64,000 bases of DNA from JABSOG01 sp041583135 (GTDB taxonomy: Bacteria > Pseudomonadota > Gammaproteobacteria > Enterobacterales > Alteromonadaceae), in contig JBFHGJ010000005.1 in assembly GCA_041583135.1 (NCBI GenBank), positions 61,411-125,410 on the forward strand. Direction: 5' to 3'. The notes beneath the pieces are model-generated. The model had not been told where the DNA came from, ran no database searches, and saw nothing but the letters and a program-made list of their open reading frames with translations. Shown here piece after piece: positions 46,046-53,603 of the stretch. Within the stretch, counting starts at the first letter, position 1. The number at the start of each line of letters is the position of its first letter. A program made the position numbers and the translations under genes.

Positions 46046-46522
46046 ATGACTCAAGCCGATAGTAACGAAACCTTAATGACCGAGATTGTTTTGCCTCAGC
46101 ACACCAATCCCGCTGGGGTTATCTTTGGTGGGGTAGTGATGTCTTGGATTGACATCGCTGCTGCCATTGCCTCAGCAAGGCATTGCAAAGCCAATGTTGC
46201 CACGGCATCAATTGATGCAATGGATTTTATCAAGCCGATTCATTTGGGCTGGATAGTAACGCTCAGGGCTAAGGTAAACCGGGTGTGGAACACCTCAATG
46301 GAAGTTGGTGTACAAGTCAGCGCGGAAAACCCAAGGACAGCCGAGCATTACCATACCGCCACTGCCTATTTGACCATGGTGGCGCTCGATGAGAACAAAC
46401 AGCCGGCCAAGGTCGCCGAGTTTGAGCCTCAAAGCGATGATGAGCGTCGCCGTTTTCGCCAAGCAGGTGAGCGCCGTGCGTTACGTTTGGCGGCGCGCAA
46501 GCTGCGTGAACAAAATCACTGA
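46046..46522 (+). CDS. Acyl-CoA thioesterase (YciA/BACH-like hot-dog)
   Basis: 158 residues from ATG 46046, 12 bases after TCAGGAG; the frame upstream to 45995 overlaps the previous gene. HTNPAGVIFGGVVMSWIDIAA is the hot-dog active-site segment of the cytosolic acyl-CoA thioesterase family. It follows the fused hydratase/dehydrogenase after 17 bases, so it is probably the last gene of the paa operon, adding a CoA-recycling step beside PaaI and PaaY. The substrate is not fixed by sequence. Confidence 0.9.
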   Translation: MTQADSNETLMTEIVLPQHTNPAGVIFGGVVMSWIDIAAAIASARHCKANVATASIDAMDFIKPIHLGWIVTLRAKVNRVWNTSMEVGVQVSAENPRTAEHYHTATAYLTMVALDENKQPAKVAEFEPQSDDERRRFRQAGERRALRLAARKLREQNH

Positions 46523-46554
46523 GTTTTTTTCTCGTCATAATCGGGCTATACTGC

Positions 46555-46584
46555 GTTAAGGCACGGAAAAATTCGTGCCTTAAC
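46555..46584. promoter_or_regulatory. Perfect inverted repeat ahead of the MarR-type regulator
   Basis: GTTAAGGCACG (46555-46565) and CGTGCCTTAAC (46574-46584) are perfect 11-bp arms with an 8-base spacer. TATACT (46547-46552) directly precedes it and resembles a -10 box. It begins 61 bases ahead of the regulator gene, so an operator for autoregulation is plausible. It could also act as a terminator hairpin for the paa operon, but no T run follows. Confidence 0.5.
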
Positions 46585-46615
46585 AAGCAATAACAACAGG
46601 TAAAGCCAACAAAAA

Positions 46616-47164
46616 ATGAACGCGAAAAAAGCGCAGGACAAACCACAAACTGACAGCGCACAGCAAAAGCAACCCCCGGGAAAAGTCACCGCGTCGATGG
46701 ATCTGCAAACCTTTTTACCTTATCGCATGTATCGTTTTGCCGCGCAGATGTCGCAAGCCGGTAACAAGCTCTCGGCATTATTGCAGCAAAGTGGCGTGCC
46801 CATTGGTGAACGGGAATGGCGAGTGATCTCGGTGTTGGGTGCTTATGGTGGCCTAACCAATGGCGCCGTTGCCGAGGCCCTTAAAACCGATGCCGCAACG
46901 GTGACCCGAGCGGTGAAGGTACTCAAAGACCTCGGCTTTGTCGATACCCGAAACTCCAAACGCGACCGACGTAAGCTCTTGATTTATTTAACTCAAGATG
47001 GCGCCGACTTTCACGATAAAATCACACCTAAACGGGTTGAAACCGGCGTACTTATCGACTCGTGTTTTACCTATGAAGAAAAGTCTCAACTGCATCATTT
47101 GCTCAACAAACTCGACCGGCATTTACAGCACCTTGAAAATGAGTTTGAAGACGAGTGGGAATAA
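46616..47164 (+). CDS. MarR family transcriptional regulator
   Basis: 182 residues. After a hydrophilic N-terminal tail comes the MarR winged helix: EREWRVISVLGAYGGLTNGAVAEALKTDAATVTRAVKVLKDLGFV, then the wing TRNSKRDRRKLLIYLTQDG. A helical C-terminus follows that would form the dimer interface. The ligand is unknown. Directly downstream of the paa cluster, it might control aromatic or acyl-CoA metabolism, but this rests on position only. Confidence 0.9.
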   Translation: MNAKKAQDKPQTDSAQQKQPPGKVTASMDLQTFLPYRMYRFAAQMSQAGNKLSALLQQSGVPIGEREWRVISVLGAYGGLTNGAVAEALKTDAATVTRAVKVLKDLGFVDTRNSKRDRRKLLIYLTQDGADFHDKITPKRVETGVLIDSCFTYEEKSQLHHLLNKLDRHLQHLENEFEDEWE

Positions 47165-47184
47165 CCAACAGGAAAATCCTTCTT

Positions 47185-47580
47185 ATGAATTTTGAAAAAT
47201 TATTGGCAACTTTTGATATGGGGCTGTGTGCCGACCAACTTCAACGTGAGGCATTATTTGATTTGGCCTTGTTGTTTGTTGAGATTGACGGCGTTGAAAC
47301 CGACGAAGAAAAGGCATTTATTCAGCAGTGGGTTGATGAGTGTGAGTGGAACAGCCCAATCAGCAAAGCCGAATTTCGCGACCAAGCCATAGTGCGCTGT
47401 AAAGCCGCCATTAAACATGGCTCGGTTGAGAGCTTTATCAAAGAAAAGGCCGCGTTATTGGCAAACACCCCTGTCAAAAATTGTGCCTTGGCACTTGCCA
47501 ACGATATTGCGATGGCCGATGGCGAACTGGCCGAAGATGAAGCCAAAGCTCTGGGCTTTTTAAGTAAGTATTTGCAATAA
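47185..47580 (+). CDS. TerB-like protein
   Basis: 131 residues from ATG 47185 with AGGAAAA upstream. All-helical with two acidic motif regions, DLALLFVEIDGVETDEEKAFI and ALANDIAMADGELAEDEAKAL, that match the TerB/DjlA metal-binding pattern (D-G-x-x-x-x-E-E). Its function is unknown. It follows the MarR regulator by 20 bases and is the last gene before the CRISPR leader. Confidence 0.75.
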   Translation: MNFEKLLATFDMGLCADQLQREALFDLALLFVEIDGVETDEEKAFIQQWVDECEWNSPISKAEFRDQAIVRCKAAIKHGSVESFIKEKAALLANTPVKNCALALANDIAMADGELAEDEAKALGFLSKYLQ

Positions 47581-47903
47581 AATCAGAATAAAAAGGCTGA
47601 TTGCTATCAACTCACTTGTTGTGACGATACCAAGCAGCCTTGACCACATTTCTCGCTCACGGCTATCAATAGCCGGCACACCGATTGACCTGCTCAAACA
47701 ACCTGTTGTATAAAAAACGTGCTGCTTAGCGCTAACCCCTAGTTCACATAAAATCCCCGGTAGGTTAGCGCCAACTTAACTTTTTGATATCTATAAATAA
47801 AAAATCGGCTTAGTGGATTTTTGATAAAATGCCTGTGTTTTTTAAAGAGGTTAGCGGAAAATTGAGATTTAGGCTAGTATTGCTAAGGTCTCCAGCGGAG
47901 GCA
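47581..47903 (+). other. Probable CRISPR leader and upstream spacer region
   Basis: 323 bases without a gene ahead of the first repeat. The last 200 bases are AT-rich, as expected for a leader with the array promoter, and end in a small CTCC/GGAG stem directly before repeat 1. A CGGCTA/TAGCCG hairpin lies at 47660-47675. The repeats end in ATTGAAAC, which places the leader on this side. No cas gene is present upstream. Confidence 0.6.
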
Positions 47904-49251
47904 GTCGCGCCTTATATAGGCGCGTGGATTGAAACCCGGTCCGGAGATATGGGCGGAGTGCTTAAGGGGTCGCGCCTTATATAGGCGCGTGGATTGAAAC
48001 GGATCTATTTTTGACGAGTCGCTAGGCGGGTCGGTCGCGCCTTATATAGGCGCGTGGATTGAAACCCCAAGTCGCTTAACATAGGTAAGGCCCTCAATAG
48101 TCGCGCCTTATATAGGCGCGTGGATTGAAACCATAGGCTACAGCGTCCATGTACGCCGGATTTAAGTCGCGCCTTATATAGGCGCGTGGATTGAAACCTG
48201 ATGGATATGCAGAGGCGGAACTGGCCCGACGTCGCGCCTTATATAGGCGCGTGGATTGAAACAATAAGTCCATGATCCACCTCTTTGTCATGTCTCAGTC
48301 GCGCCTTATATAGGCGCGTGGATTGAAACAGGCGTCTTGTCCGCATCGCCACCGGATGAGAGTCGCGCCTTATATAGGCGCGTGGATTGAAACATTATTT
48401 GTTGCGTTTAAATAGTTCGGAGATAGCCGGTCGCGCCTTATATAGGCGCGTGGATTGAAACTTTCTAACTGCTCTAATGTTTTAGCCGCACTTGTGTCGC
48501 GCCTTATATAGGCGCGTGGATTGAAACAAAGTAAATGGTGTTGGCCTATCGATATAATCAGGTCGCGCCTTATATAGGCGCGTGGATTGAAACCCTTTAT
48601 TGTTTTCTGTTCCCTTTCTTCTGTCACGTCGCGCCTTATATAGGCGCGTGGATTGAAACTAAAGTCCAATTGCTTAGTTCCCTTCTATAAAAGTCGCGCC
48701 TTATATAGGCGCGTGGATTGAAACGATTGGTACTCTTATTTTTTTGCGCCGATAACTAAGTCGCGCCTTATATAGGCGCGTGGATTGAAACCTAGCAGAG
48801 CGAACAAGTGAGTTATATTTTTTCGTCGCGCCTTATATAGGCGCGTGGATTGAAACTTTAAGATATTTATCCAAACAATAATGGGCCAAGTCGCGCCTTA
48901 TATAGGCGCGTGGATTGAAACCCACCTCCTGACTGTAGGTGCATCGGTACCTTGGTCGCGCCTTATATAGGCGCGTGGATTGAAACTTGGGTGCACTCAA
49001 ATACATAGTCATCGTCGTTGGTCGCGCCTTATATAGGCGCGTGGATTGAAACTTTAATCTTTGACCAAGGTTTAGTAACTCATTGCGGTCGCGCCTTATA
49101 TAGGCGCGTGGATTGAAACTGGTCGCCTGCTCTCTTACCATTCGCCTAGGATCGTCGCGCCTTATATAGGCGCGTGGATTGAAACCTCGGGCGCATCGCC
49201 CAAACCAAAAAATTCGCCGGTCGCGCCTTATATAGGCGCGTGGATTGAAAC
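47904..49251 (+). CRISPR. CRISPR array, 21 identical 32-nt repeats and 20 spacers, type I-C-like
   Basis: I counted 21 repeats of 32 bases beginning GTCGCGCC and ending GTGGATTGAAAC, each with an internal stem CGCGCC / GGCGCG and a TTATATA loop. Repeats start at 47904, 47969, 48034, 48100, 48166, 48231, 48298, 48362, 48430, 48496, 48562, 48628, 48693, 48760, 48825, 48890, 48955, 49021, 49088, 49154 and 49220. The 20 spacers are 32-36 bases, mostly 33-34. Length, GTCGC start and ATTGAAAC end fit subtype I-C repeats (established family pattern). By eye every repeat is identical, including the last, which is often degenerate elsewhere. No cas gene lies on either side in this window, so any nuclease genes must be elsewhere. 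Confidence 0.98.
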
Positions 49252-49266
49252 TCTGTGCGGTTTTGT

Positions 49267-49369
49267 TGCCAGAGGTGGTTGGTTGTGGTTTGGTGTTGGG
49301 TTTGAGGCAAGCATTGTTCAAGTTATAGGGTGGGTTCGGTCGGAACGAGCGCCCACCATTGGTGTTGGG
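49267..49369. repeat. 103-bp direct repeat, copy A, beyond the CRISPR array
   Basis: It opens with a 15-base match (TGCCAGAGGTGGTTG) and closes with a 56-base match to copy B (49314-49369 against 49537-49592, two mismatches); the middle 30 bases have diverged. The copies are offset by exactly 223 bases. Within it GGTGGG and CCCACC form a possible hairpin. Non-coding. Confidence 0.85.
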
Positions 49370-49416
49370 GTGCAGGGGAGGTTGGTTCGGGCTTGGTGTT
49401 GTGGCTCTCCGTAGGT

Positions 49417-49477
49417 GGGGTCAGAGTCTTTGATAACGGGAACGCGAGCGTTCGCCAATATCAAATACTCCGACCCC
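49417..49477. repeat. 61-bp palindromic element with GGGGTC termini (MITE/REP-like)
   Basis: The left arm GGGGTCAGAGTCTTTGATA pairs with a right arm whose reverse complement is GGGGTCGGAGTATTTGATA. The centre continues as an imperfect palindrome (AACGC-GA-GCGTT), so nearly all 61 bases can fold. Ends of this GGGGTCAGAGT type recur in gammaproteobacterial genomes beside IS200-like/REP-associated tyrosine transposases (from memory). It sits between the two copies of the 103-bp repeat. Confidence 0.7.
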
Positions 49478-49489
49478 GTGTGGTGGTGG

Positions 49490-49592
49490 TGCCAGAGGTG
49501 GTTGATTCGGGCTTGGGGTAGGGGTTGAGAGGTGGCTTGTTCAAGTTATAGGGTGGGTTCGGTCGGAATGCGCGCCCACCATTGGTGTTGGG
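49490..49592. repeat. 103-bp direct repeat, copy B
   Basis: Second copy of the unit at 49267, same length, offset 223 bases. The 3' 56 bases differ at only two positions. A related fragment (GGTTGGTTCGGGCTTGG) also occurs near 49380. Confidence 0.85.
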
Positions 49593-49613
49593 TTGTAGCG
49601 GTGCTTTATTCGC

Positions 49614-49632
49614 GCCGGGCGGTAAGCCCGGC
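49614..49632 (-). terminator. Hairpin after hpf
   Basis: A GCCGGGC / GCCCGGC 7-bp stem with a 5-nt loop, 18 bases beyond the minus-strand hpf stop. No T run follows on that strand, so it is at best a weak terminator. Confidence 0.45.
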
Positions 49633-49649
49633 GAAAGAAGGGAAAGAAA

Positions 49650-50027
49650 TTAGGCAACGGCCTCTTGGGGATCGATGAATTCTTCTTGCTCGCTTACTTC
49701 TTCGCTGGGATCAGCGGCATTGAGCACGGGTTTGTTATGTTGTTTGGCTTTAAGCAAACCTTTGCGATGCGCAAGTGAGGCATCAAGTTTTTTACCGGCA
49801 CTGGCAATGGCCGAATACAGATTTTCTTCTCTGGCATTTGCTGCGATAGATACTCCTTCATAGGTAGTGTTAATCTCAACCGTATGAACGTTCTTCTCAT
49901 GGCCTAAAATCACCGTCATGGAAATAATGCCGGGATAGTGACTGGCGATTTTATCCATTTTGCTTTTAACGTGAGTTTTGATGGCGTCGGTGATCTCGAC
50001 ATGGTGACCGGAAAGATTGACTTGCAT
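49650..50027 (-). CDS. hpf: Ribosome hibernation promoting factor
   Basis: 125 residues from ATG 50027 (MQVNLSGHHVEITDAIKTHV), preceded by AAGGAAA; the frame to 50060 is not used. The N-terminal 95 residues match E. coli HPF (MQLNITGNNVEITEAL), with about 30 extra acidic residues at the C-terminus (VSEQEEFIDPQEAVA). The family binds the 30S decoding region and inactivates ribosomes in stationary phase or stress. The tail is too short to be the long HPF dimerisation domain. It is not in the usual rpoN-hpf-ptsN context here. Confidence 0.92.
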   Translation of the reverse strand: MQVNLSGHHVEITDAIKTHVKSKMDKIASHYPGIISMTVILGHEKNVHTVEINTTYEGVSIAANAREENLYSAIASAGKKLDASLAHRKGLLKAKQHNKPVLNAADPSEEVSEQEEFIDPQEAVA

Positions 50028-50223
50028 AGTATTTTCCTTTTTTTGTCTTCTCACTTTCATATTGGTGGCATTTAGTCAAAATTACAATAGTGGTTGCAAT
50101 AATTTCGTCAAATGTTTTGATTTGGCGCTAAAAATGCTGGTAACTGATTGAATTACAGTCAATTCGATTGAACTTTATGTAATAGAATATGTCGCTATAT
50201 CAAGCTAGTTTGATGGAACTTTT

Positions 50224-50691
50224 ATGACTAAAGCCGACAATGACAACGGGTTGGGTGGGAAACTACCATCTATCTGTCTGTATCTGCCCAATCCGCCAAC
50301 GTTATGGGCCGAGTGCGAGCCAACCGCGCCAGATCTTACTCGCTTAATTGATATCAATGGTAACCACTGGCGCAAGATCCTCACTATTTTTGCTAAAATC
50401 TGTGCGCCGGACGACCAGTGGCGTACTTATCGAGAACATGACCTGTTGCAGCAATATGAGCGAATTGAGTTTAATGCCGATACGCTTGTGTCAGGCTGTC
50501 GCTGGCATTTGGTGGCGGGTAAGGTGAGTTGGCAGCAACTCGGGTTTGATGAGGGGCAGTTTCGTCGGGTCGATGACCAGTGGGGCGTGTTTCACCGGGA
50601 CAATATTTTGTTGTTGCCTTATTTCGACTATCGTCAATTACCCAATGCAGCCCTCGCCAAGGTGAGGGCGCTTATGCGAGCTGACGATTGA
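50224..50691 (+). CDS. Hypothetical protein
   Basis: 155 residues that I do not recognise. It is soluble, rich in tryptophan and aspartate (LPNPPTLWAECEPTAPDLTRLID, CAPDDQWRTYREHDLLQQYE, DDQWGVFHRDNILLLPYFDYRQLP), with no signal peptide or membrane segment. Codon use resembles its neighbours, so it is a real gene. It diverges from hpf, and its 3' end overlaps the convergent winged-helix gene by 20 bases. Confidence 0.7.
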   Translation: MTKADNDNGLGGKLPSICLYLPNPPTLWAECEPTAPDLTRLIDINGNHWRKILTIFAKICAPDDQWRTYREHDLLQQYERIEFNADTLVSGCRWHLVAGKVSWQQLGFDEGQFRRVDDQWGVFHRDNILLLPYFDYRQLPNAALAKVRALMRADD

Positions 50692-51088
50692 CTTTGGCGG
50701 CTTTTGCGGCGCGAGTGAACGCGGGCATACGACCAAACCAACGCTTTACTCGTGCAAGAGGGGATGCTTGCGCAAGTTGTTGGGCTTGCTCGTCATAACG
50801 AAACATATAGCAATCGATATAGGGGTATTCGATGCAATCGCAACGTTCCAATTTTGTTGATAGGTGCTGAATGGTTTTACGGGTAGCAATGGGGTCGTTG
50901 GTATACTGCGCCAATGGGTTAGACAATAACTCAGCCAAGGTAATGGCCTTGTTGGGGTTGTCTAATAGATACTGTAATATCAGCGCTTCACGATTGCTGA
51001 GTTTAACACAGCGATAGCGGTTAAAAACCAACTCTTTACTGCTTGAGTTAAACTGCAACTCACCGATTTGATAACTCTTACTTTCCAT
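50672..51088 (-). CDS. Winged-helix DNA-binding protein (OmpR/PhoB C-terminal type)
   Basis: About 138 residues from ATG 51088; the frame opens at 51124 and neither start has a clear ribosome site. The N-terminal 95 residues read as a Trans_reg_C winged helix: QIGELQFNSSSKELVFNRYRCVKLSNREALILQYLLDNPNKAITLAELL, with a recognition-helix region RKTIQHLSTKLERC. There is no receiver domain and no membrane segment; the C-terminus is basic (RVKRWFGRMPAFTRAAKAAK). It could be a stand-alone regulator. A 9-bp inverted repeat lies about 70 bases upstream. Confidence 0.7.
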   Translation of the reverse strand: MESKSYQIGELQFNSSSKELVFNRYRCVKLSNREALILQYLLDNPNKAITLAELLSNPLAQYTNDPIATRKTIQHLSTKLERCDCIEYPYIDCYMFRYDEQAQQLAQASPLARVKRWFGRMPAFTRAAKAAKVNRQLA

Positions 51089-51160
51089 TTGAATACCATC
51101 TTTTCTGTCTACCAATCCAGTCATCTACATGCATGTTTACAGCGGTTTAGCCGGATTGCT

Positions 51161-51182
51161 TGCCATAATGAGAATTATGGCA
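51161..51182. promoter_or_regulatory. Perfect inverted repeat, possibly a Fur-type operator
   Basis: TGCCATAAT (51161-51169) and ATTATGGCA (51174-51182) are perfect 9-bp arms with a 4-base spacer. The core ATAATGAGAATTAT resembles a Fur box but matches only partly. It lies upstream of the winged-helix gene and may be its own operator. Confidence 0.4.
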
Positions 51183-51601
51183 AAAATTAGTGAAAGTGGA
51201 ATATTCCCGGCGGATATGAAGCCAAAGGCACTTATACCAAATCAAAAATAAACTGTTATTATTCAATGGATTGTCTTTTTTATTTGTTGAAAAGTCTCAT
51301 TCGGCTCCAGCCAATTCCACAGTTCAATAGAGATATATCTCACAAAGGATTGGGCAAAGGTGCCTTTGCATCAATTTTAACGCTAATGTTTTATTGGAAA
51401 CAAAATCACCTTAAGTCCGTTTATTTGCTTAATATAATTAATAATCATTATTATTTTCAATAGGATATATTTTAAGTGCTGAGGCCTGTCGGTCGCTAAA
51501 GAAGCACTTTTGCTTACACTTTTTATTTGAAACATTCGGCACAATGGCTGATATTTAACTTAATTGATCAAAACTTTGAACTTTCTCAGGAACGCCCTAC
51601 T
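51183..51601. other. AT-rich intergenic region before the DUF885 lipoprotein
   Basis: About 420 bases without a supported gene. The tract at 51430-51460 is very AT-rich and contains AATCATTAT, one half of a Fur-box-like palindrome. A short frame at 51266-51463 has no recognisable product and looks accidental. Confidence 0.5.
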
Positions 51602-53473
51602 ATGACGACTGCCGCCAATTCCGCGCAAAAACGTTTTATCAAACAATCGCTTGCCATTGCCTTGAGTGCCGCTTTGATGTCCGGCTGTGGACAGCAGTCG
51701 GTACAACCAGCAACCGATGCCACCGCTGTTGCAGGTGTAGAAGCTAAGGCAAATGCACAAAGCCCAAGTGATAAGGCCAACGCGTTGTTCGAAGACATTT
51801 TTATGGCCAGCGTGATGCGTAGTCCAATGTATCAAACTTATATGGGGATCAAGCAAGATCAGGATAAGTGGGACGATATTTCAGAACAGGCTGAGAAAAG
51901 AGAGCTTGAGTTTGCCAAGCGTGACTTAGCCAAAATAAAGGCGCTGGATCCGGCGACACTAGATACCCAGACCAAACTTAGCCGTCAGCTATATATTGAG
52001 CAATTGGAAAATGAAATCGCCGACTATCAATGGCGATTTCATACCTATCCAGTCAACCAGATGTCCGGGTATCACTCACAACTGCCGGCGTTCTTAATCA
52101 ACATGCACAGGGTTGATAATATCGACGACGCCAAGGCTTATATTAAGCGACTTGAAGCCGTTGAACCTTTGATGGTGCAATTGGTTGAAAACATACGAGC
52201 GCGTGCTGAGAAGGGCATTGTCGCGCCAGATTTTATTTTGCCTTATGTCATTAACGATAGCCGTAATCTTCTTAAAGGAGCGCCATTTGATGATGGCGAA
52301 GACAGTACCTTGCTGGCGGATTTTCGCGGCAAAGTGGCAAAACTCGAAGTTAGTCAACAGGATAAAGAGCAGTTGATAGCACAGGCCAAACAGGCGTTAA
52401 GCCATCAGGTCAAACGCGGCTATGAACAGTTGATTGATTACCTTGAGGTATTGGTTAAAACTGCCACCAGTGATGCCGGAGCGTGGAAGTTTCCTGATGG
52501 TGAGCGGTTTTATGACAATGCGCTTAAGCGCACGACCAGCACCGATTTAAGCGCAGATGCGATCCATAACATCGGCCTTGATGAAGTGGCTCGAATTCAT
52601 CAGCAGATGCGTCAGATCATGAAGAAAGTCGGGTTTGAGGGCGACTTGCAGAGCTTCTTCCAATTCATGAAAAACGACAAGCAGTTTTATTACGATGAGA
52701 CAGAAACGGGCAGAGCGGCCTATTTGACAGAAGCGACCGTGTTGATTGACGATATGAAGTCGCGCCTCGACCAGCTGTTTATCCTCAAACCTAAAGCTGC
52801 GTTAGATGTGAAAGCGGTTGAACCGTTTCGCGAGCAATCTGCCGGCAAGGCGTTTTATCAACGTCCGGCCCTTGATGGTAGTCGTCCCGGGCGTTACTAC
52901 GTCAACCTTTATCGTATGAGCGATATGCCGACATACCAAATGGCGGCATTGGCTTATCATGAAGGAATACCCGGACACCACATGCAGATTGCCATTGCCA
53001 ATGAGCTAGAAGGCATTCCTAAGTTCCGCCGTTACGGAAAATACACCGCCTATGTTGAAGGCTGGGGCTTATACGCCGAGCTTTTGCCTAAAGAGATTGG
53101 GTTATATCAAGACCCTTATGCCGATTTTGGTCGCCTGGCTATGGAGTTGTGGCGGGCTTGTCGTCTAGTGGTCGATACCGGCATTCATGCCAAAAAGTGG
53201 ACGCGTGAGCAAGCCATTGACTACTTATTGGTCAATACGCCAAACCCTGAGGGTGATGTGATCAAAGCCATCGACCGCTATATTGTCATGCCATCGCAAG
53301 CAACCGCCTATAAAATTGGCATGTTGAAAATCGTTGAACTCAGAGAAAAGGCGAAAAAGCACATGAAAGAGCGCTTTGATATTCGTCAGTTCCATGAGGT
53401 GGTGCTCAAAAATGGCCCATTGCCGCTGAATGTTCTCAGCCAAAAGGTGGATGAATATATCAAGCAGGGCTGA
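51602..53473 (+). CDS. DUF885 family lipoprotein, probable metallopeptidase
   Basis: 623 residues from ATG 51602, with AGGAA upstream; the open frame to 51527 is not used. The signal peptide ends in LMSGC, a lipobox with the cysteine near residue 29, so it is a probable lipoprotein. The C-terminal half has YHEGIPGHHMQIA, a HExxxxH-like zinc motif typical of DUF885, and YVEGWGLYAELL supplies a further possible ligand. DUF885 proteins are thought to be peptidases of the outer part of the cell; the substrate is unknown. Confidence 0.88.
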   Translation: MTTAANSAQKRFIKQSLAIALSAALMSGCGQQSVQPATDATAVAGVEAKANAQSPSDKANALFEDIFMASVMRSPMYQTYMGIKQDQDKWDDISEQAEKRELEFAKRDLAKIKALDPATLDTQTKLSRQLYIEQLENEIADYQWRFHTYPVNQMSGYHSQLPAFLINMHRVDNIDDAKAYIKRLEAVEPLMVQLVENIRARAEKGIVAPDFILPYVINDSRNLLKGAPFDDGEDSTLLADFRGKVAKLEVSQQDKEQLIAQAKQALSHQVKRGYEQLIDYLEVLVKTATSDAGAWKFPDGERFYDNALKRTTSTDLSADAIHNIGLDEVARIHQQMRQIMKKVGFEGDLQSFFQFMKNDKQFYYDETETGRAAYLTEATVLIDDMKSRLDQLFILKPKAALDVKAVEPFREQSAGKAFYQRPALDGSRPGRYYVNLYRMSDMPTYQMAALAYHEGIPGHHMQIAIANELEGIPKFRRYGKYTAYVEGWGLYAELLPKEIGLYQDPYADFGRLAMELWRACRLVVDTGIHAKKWTREQAIDYLLVNTPNPEGDVIKAIDRYIVMPSQATAYKIGMLKIVELREKAKKHMKERFDIRQFHEVVLKNGPLPLNVLSQKVDEYIKQG

Positions 53474-53603
53474 GGGCAAAGCTTCTAAGTCCCTTTTGCG
53501 ACTATAAAAAAAGTGAAACTCTGGTTTGAAGCGCTTATACTTGAAGCATGACTAGTCAATCCCTCAATGGGATGGGATCCTTAGATTGAGGTAATGCGGG
53601 CAG

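Noticed and set aside
47904..49251. Anti-CRISPR, defence island or Cas genes around the array
   Set aside because: All neighbouring genes have ordinary assignments or lack such motifs; nothing supports a defence island.
48094..49321. Minus-strand frames with repeated FNPRAYIRRD
   Set aside because: They are translations of the CRISPR repeats, not proteins.
49330..49521. 63-residue frame behind the CRISPR array
   Set aside because: It spans the 103-bp repeat and palindrome and has no protein-like pattern.
51266..51463. 65-residue frame in the AT-rich region
   Set aside because: No ribosome site and no recognisable content.
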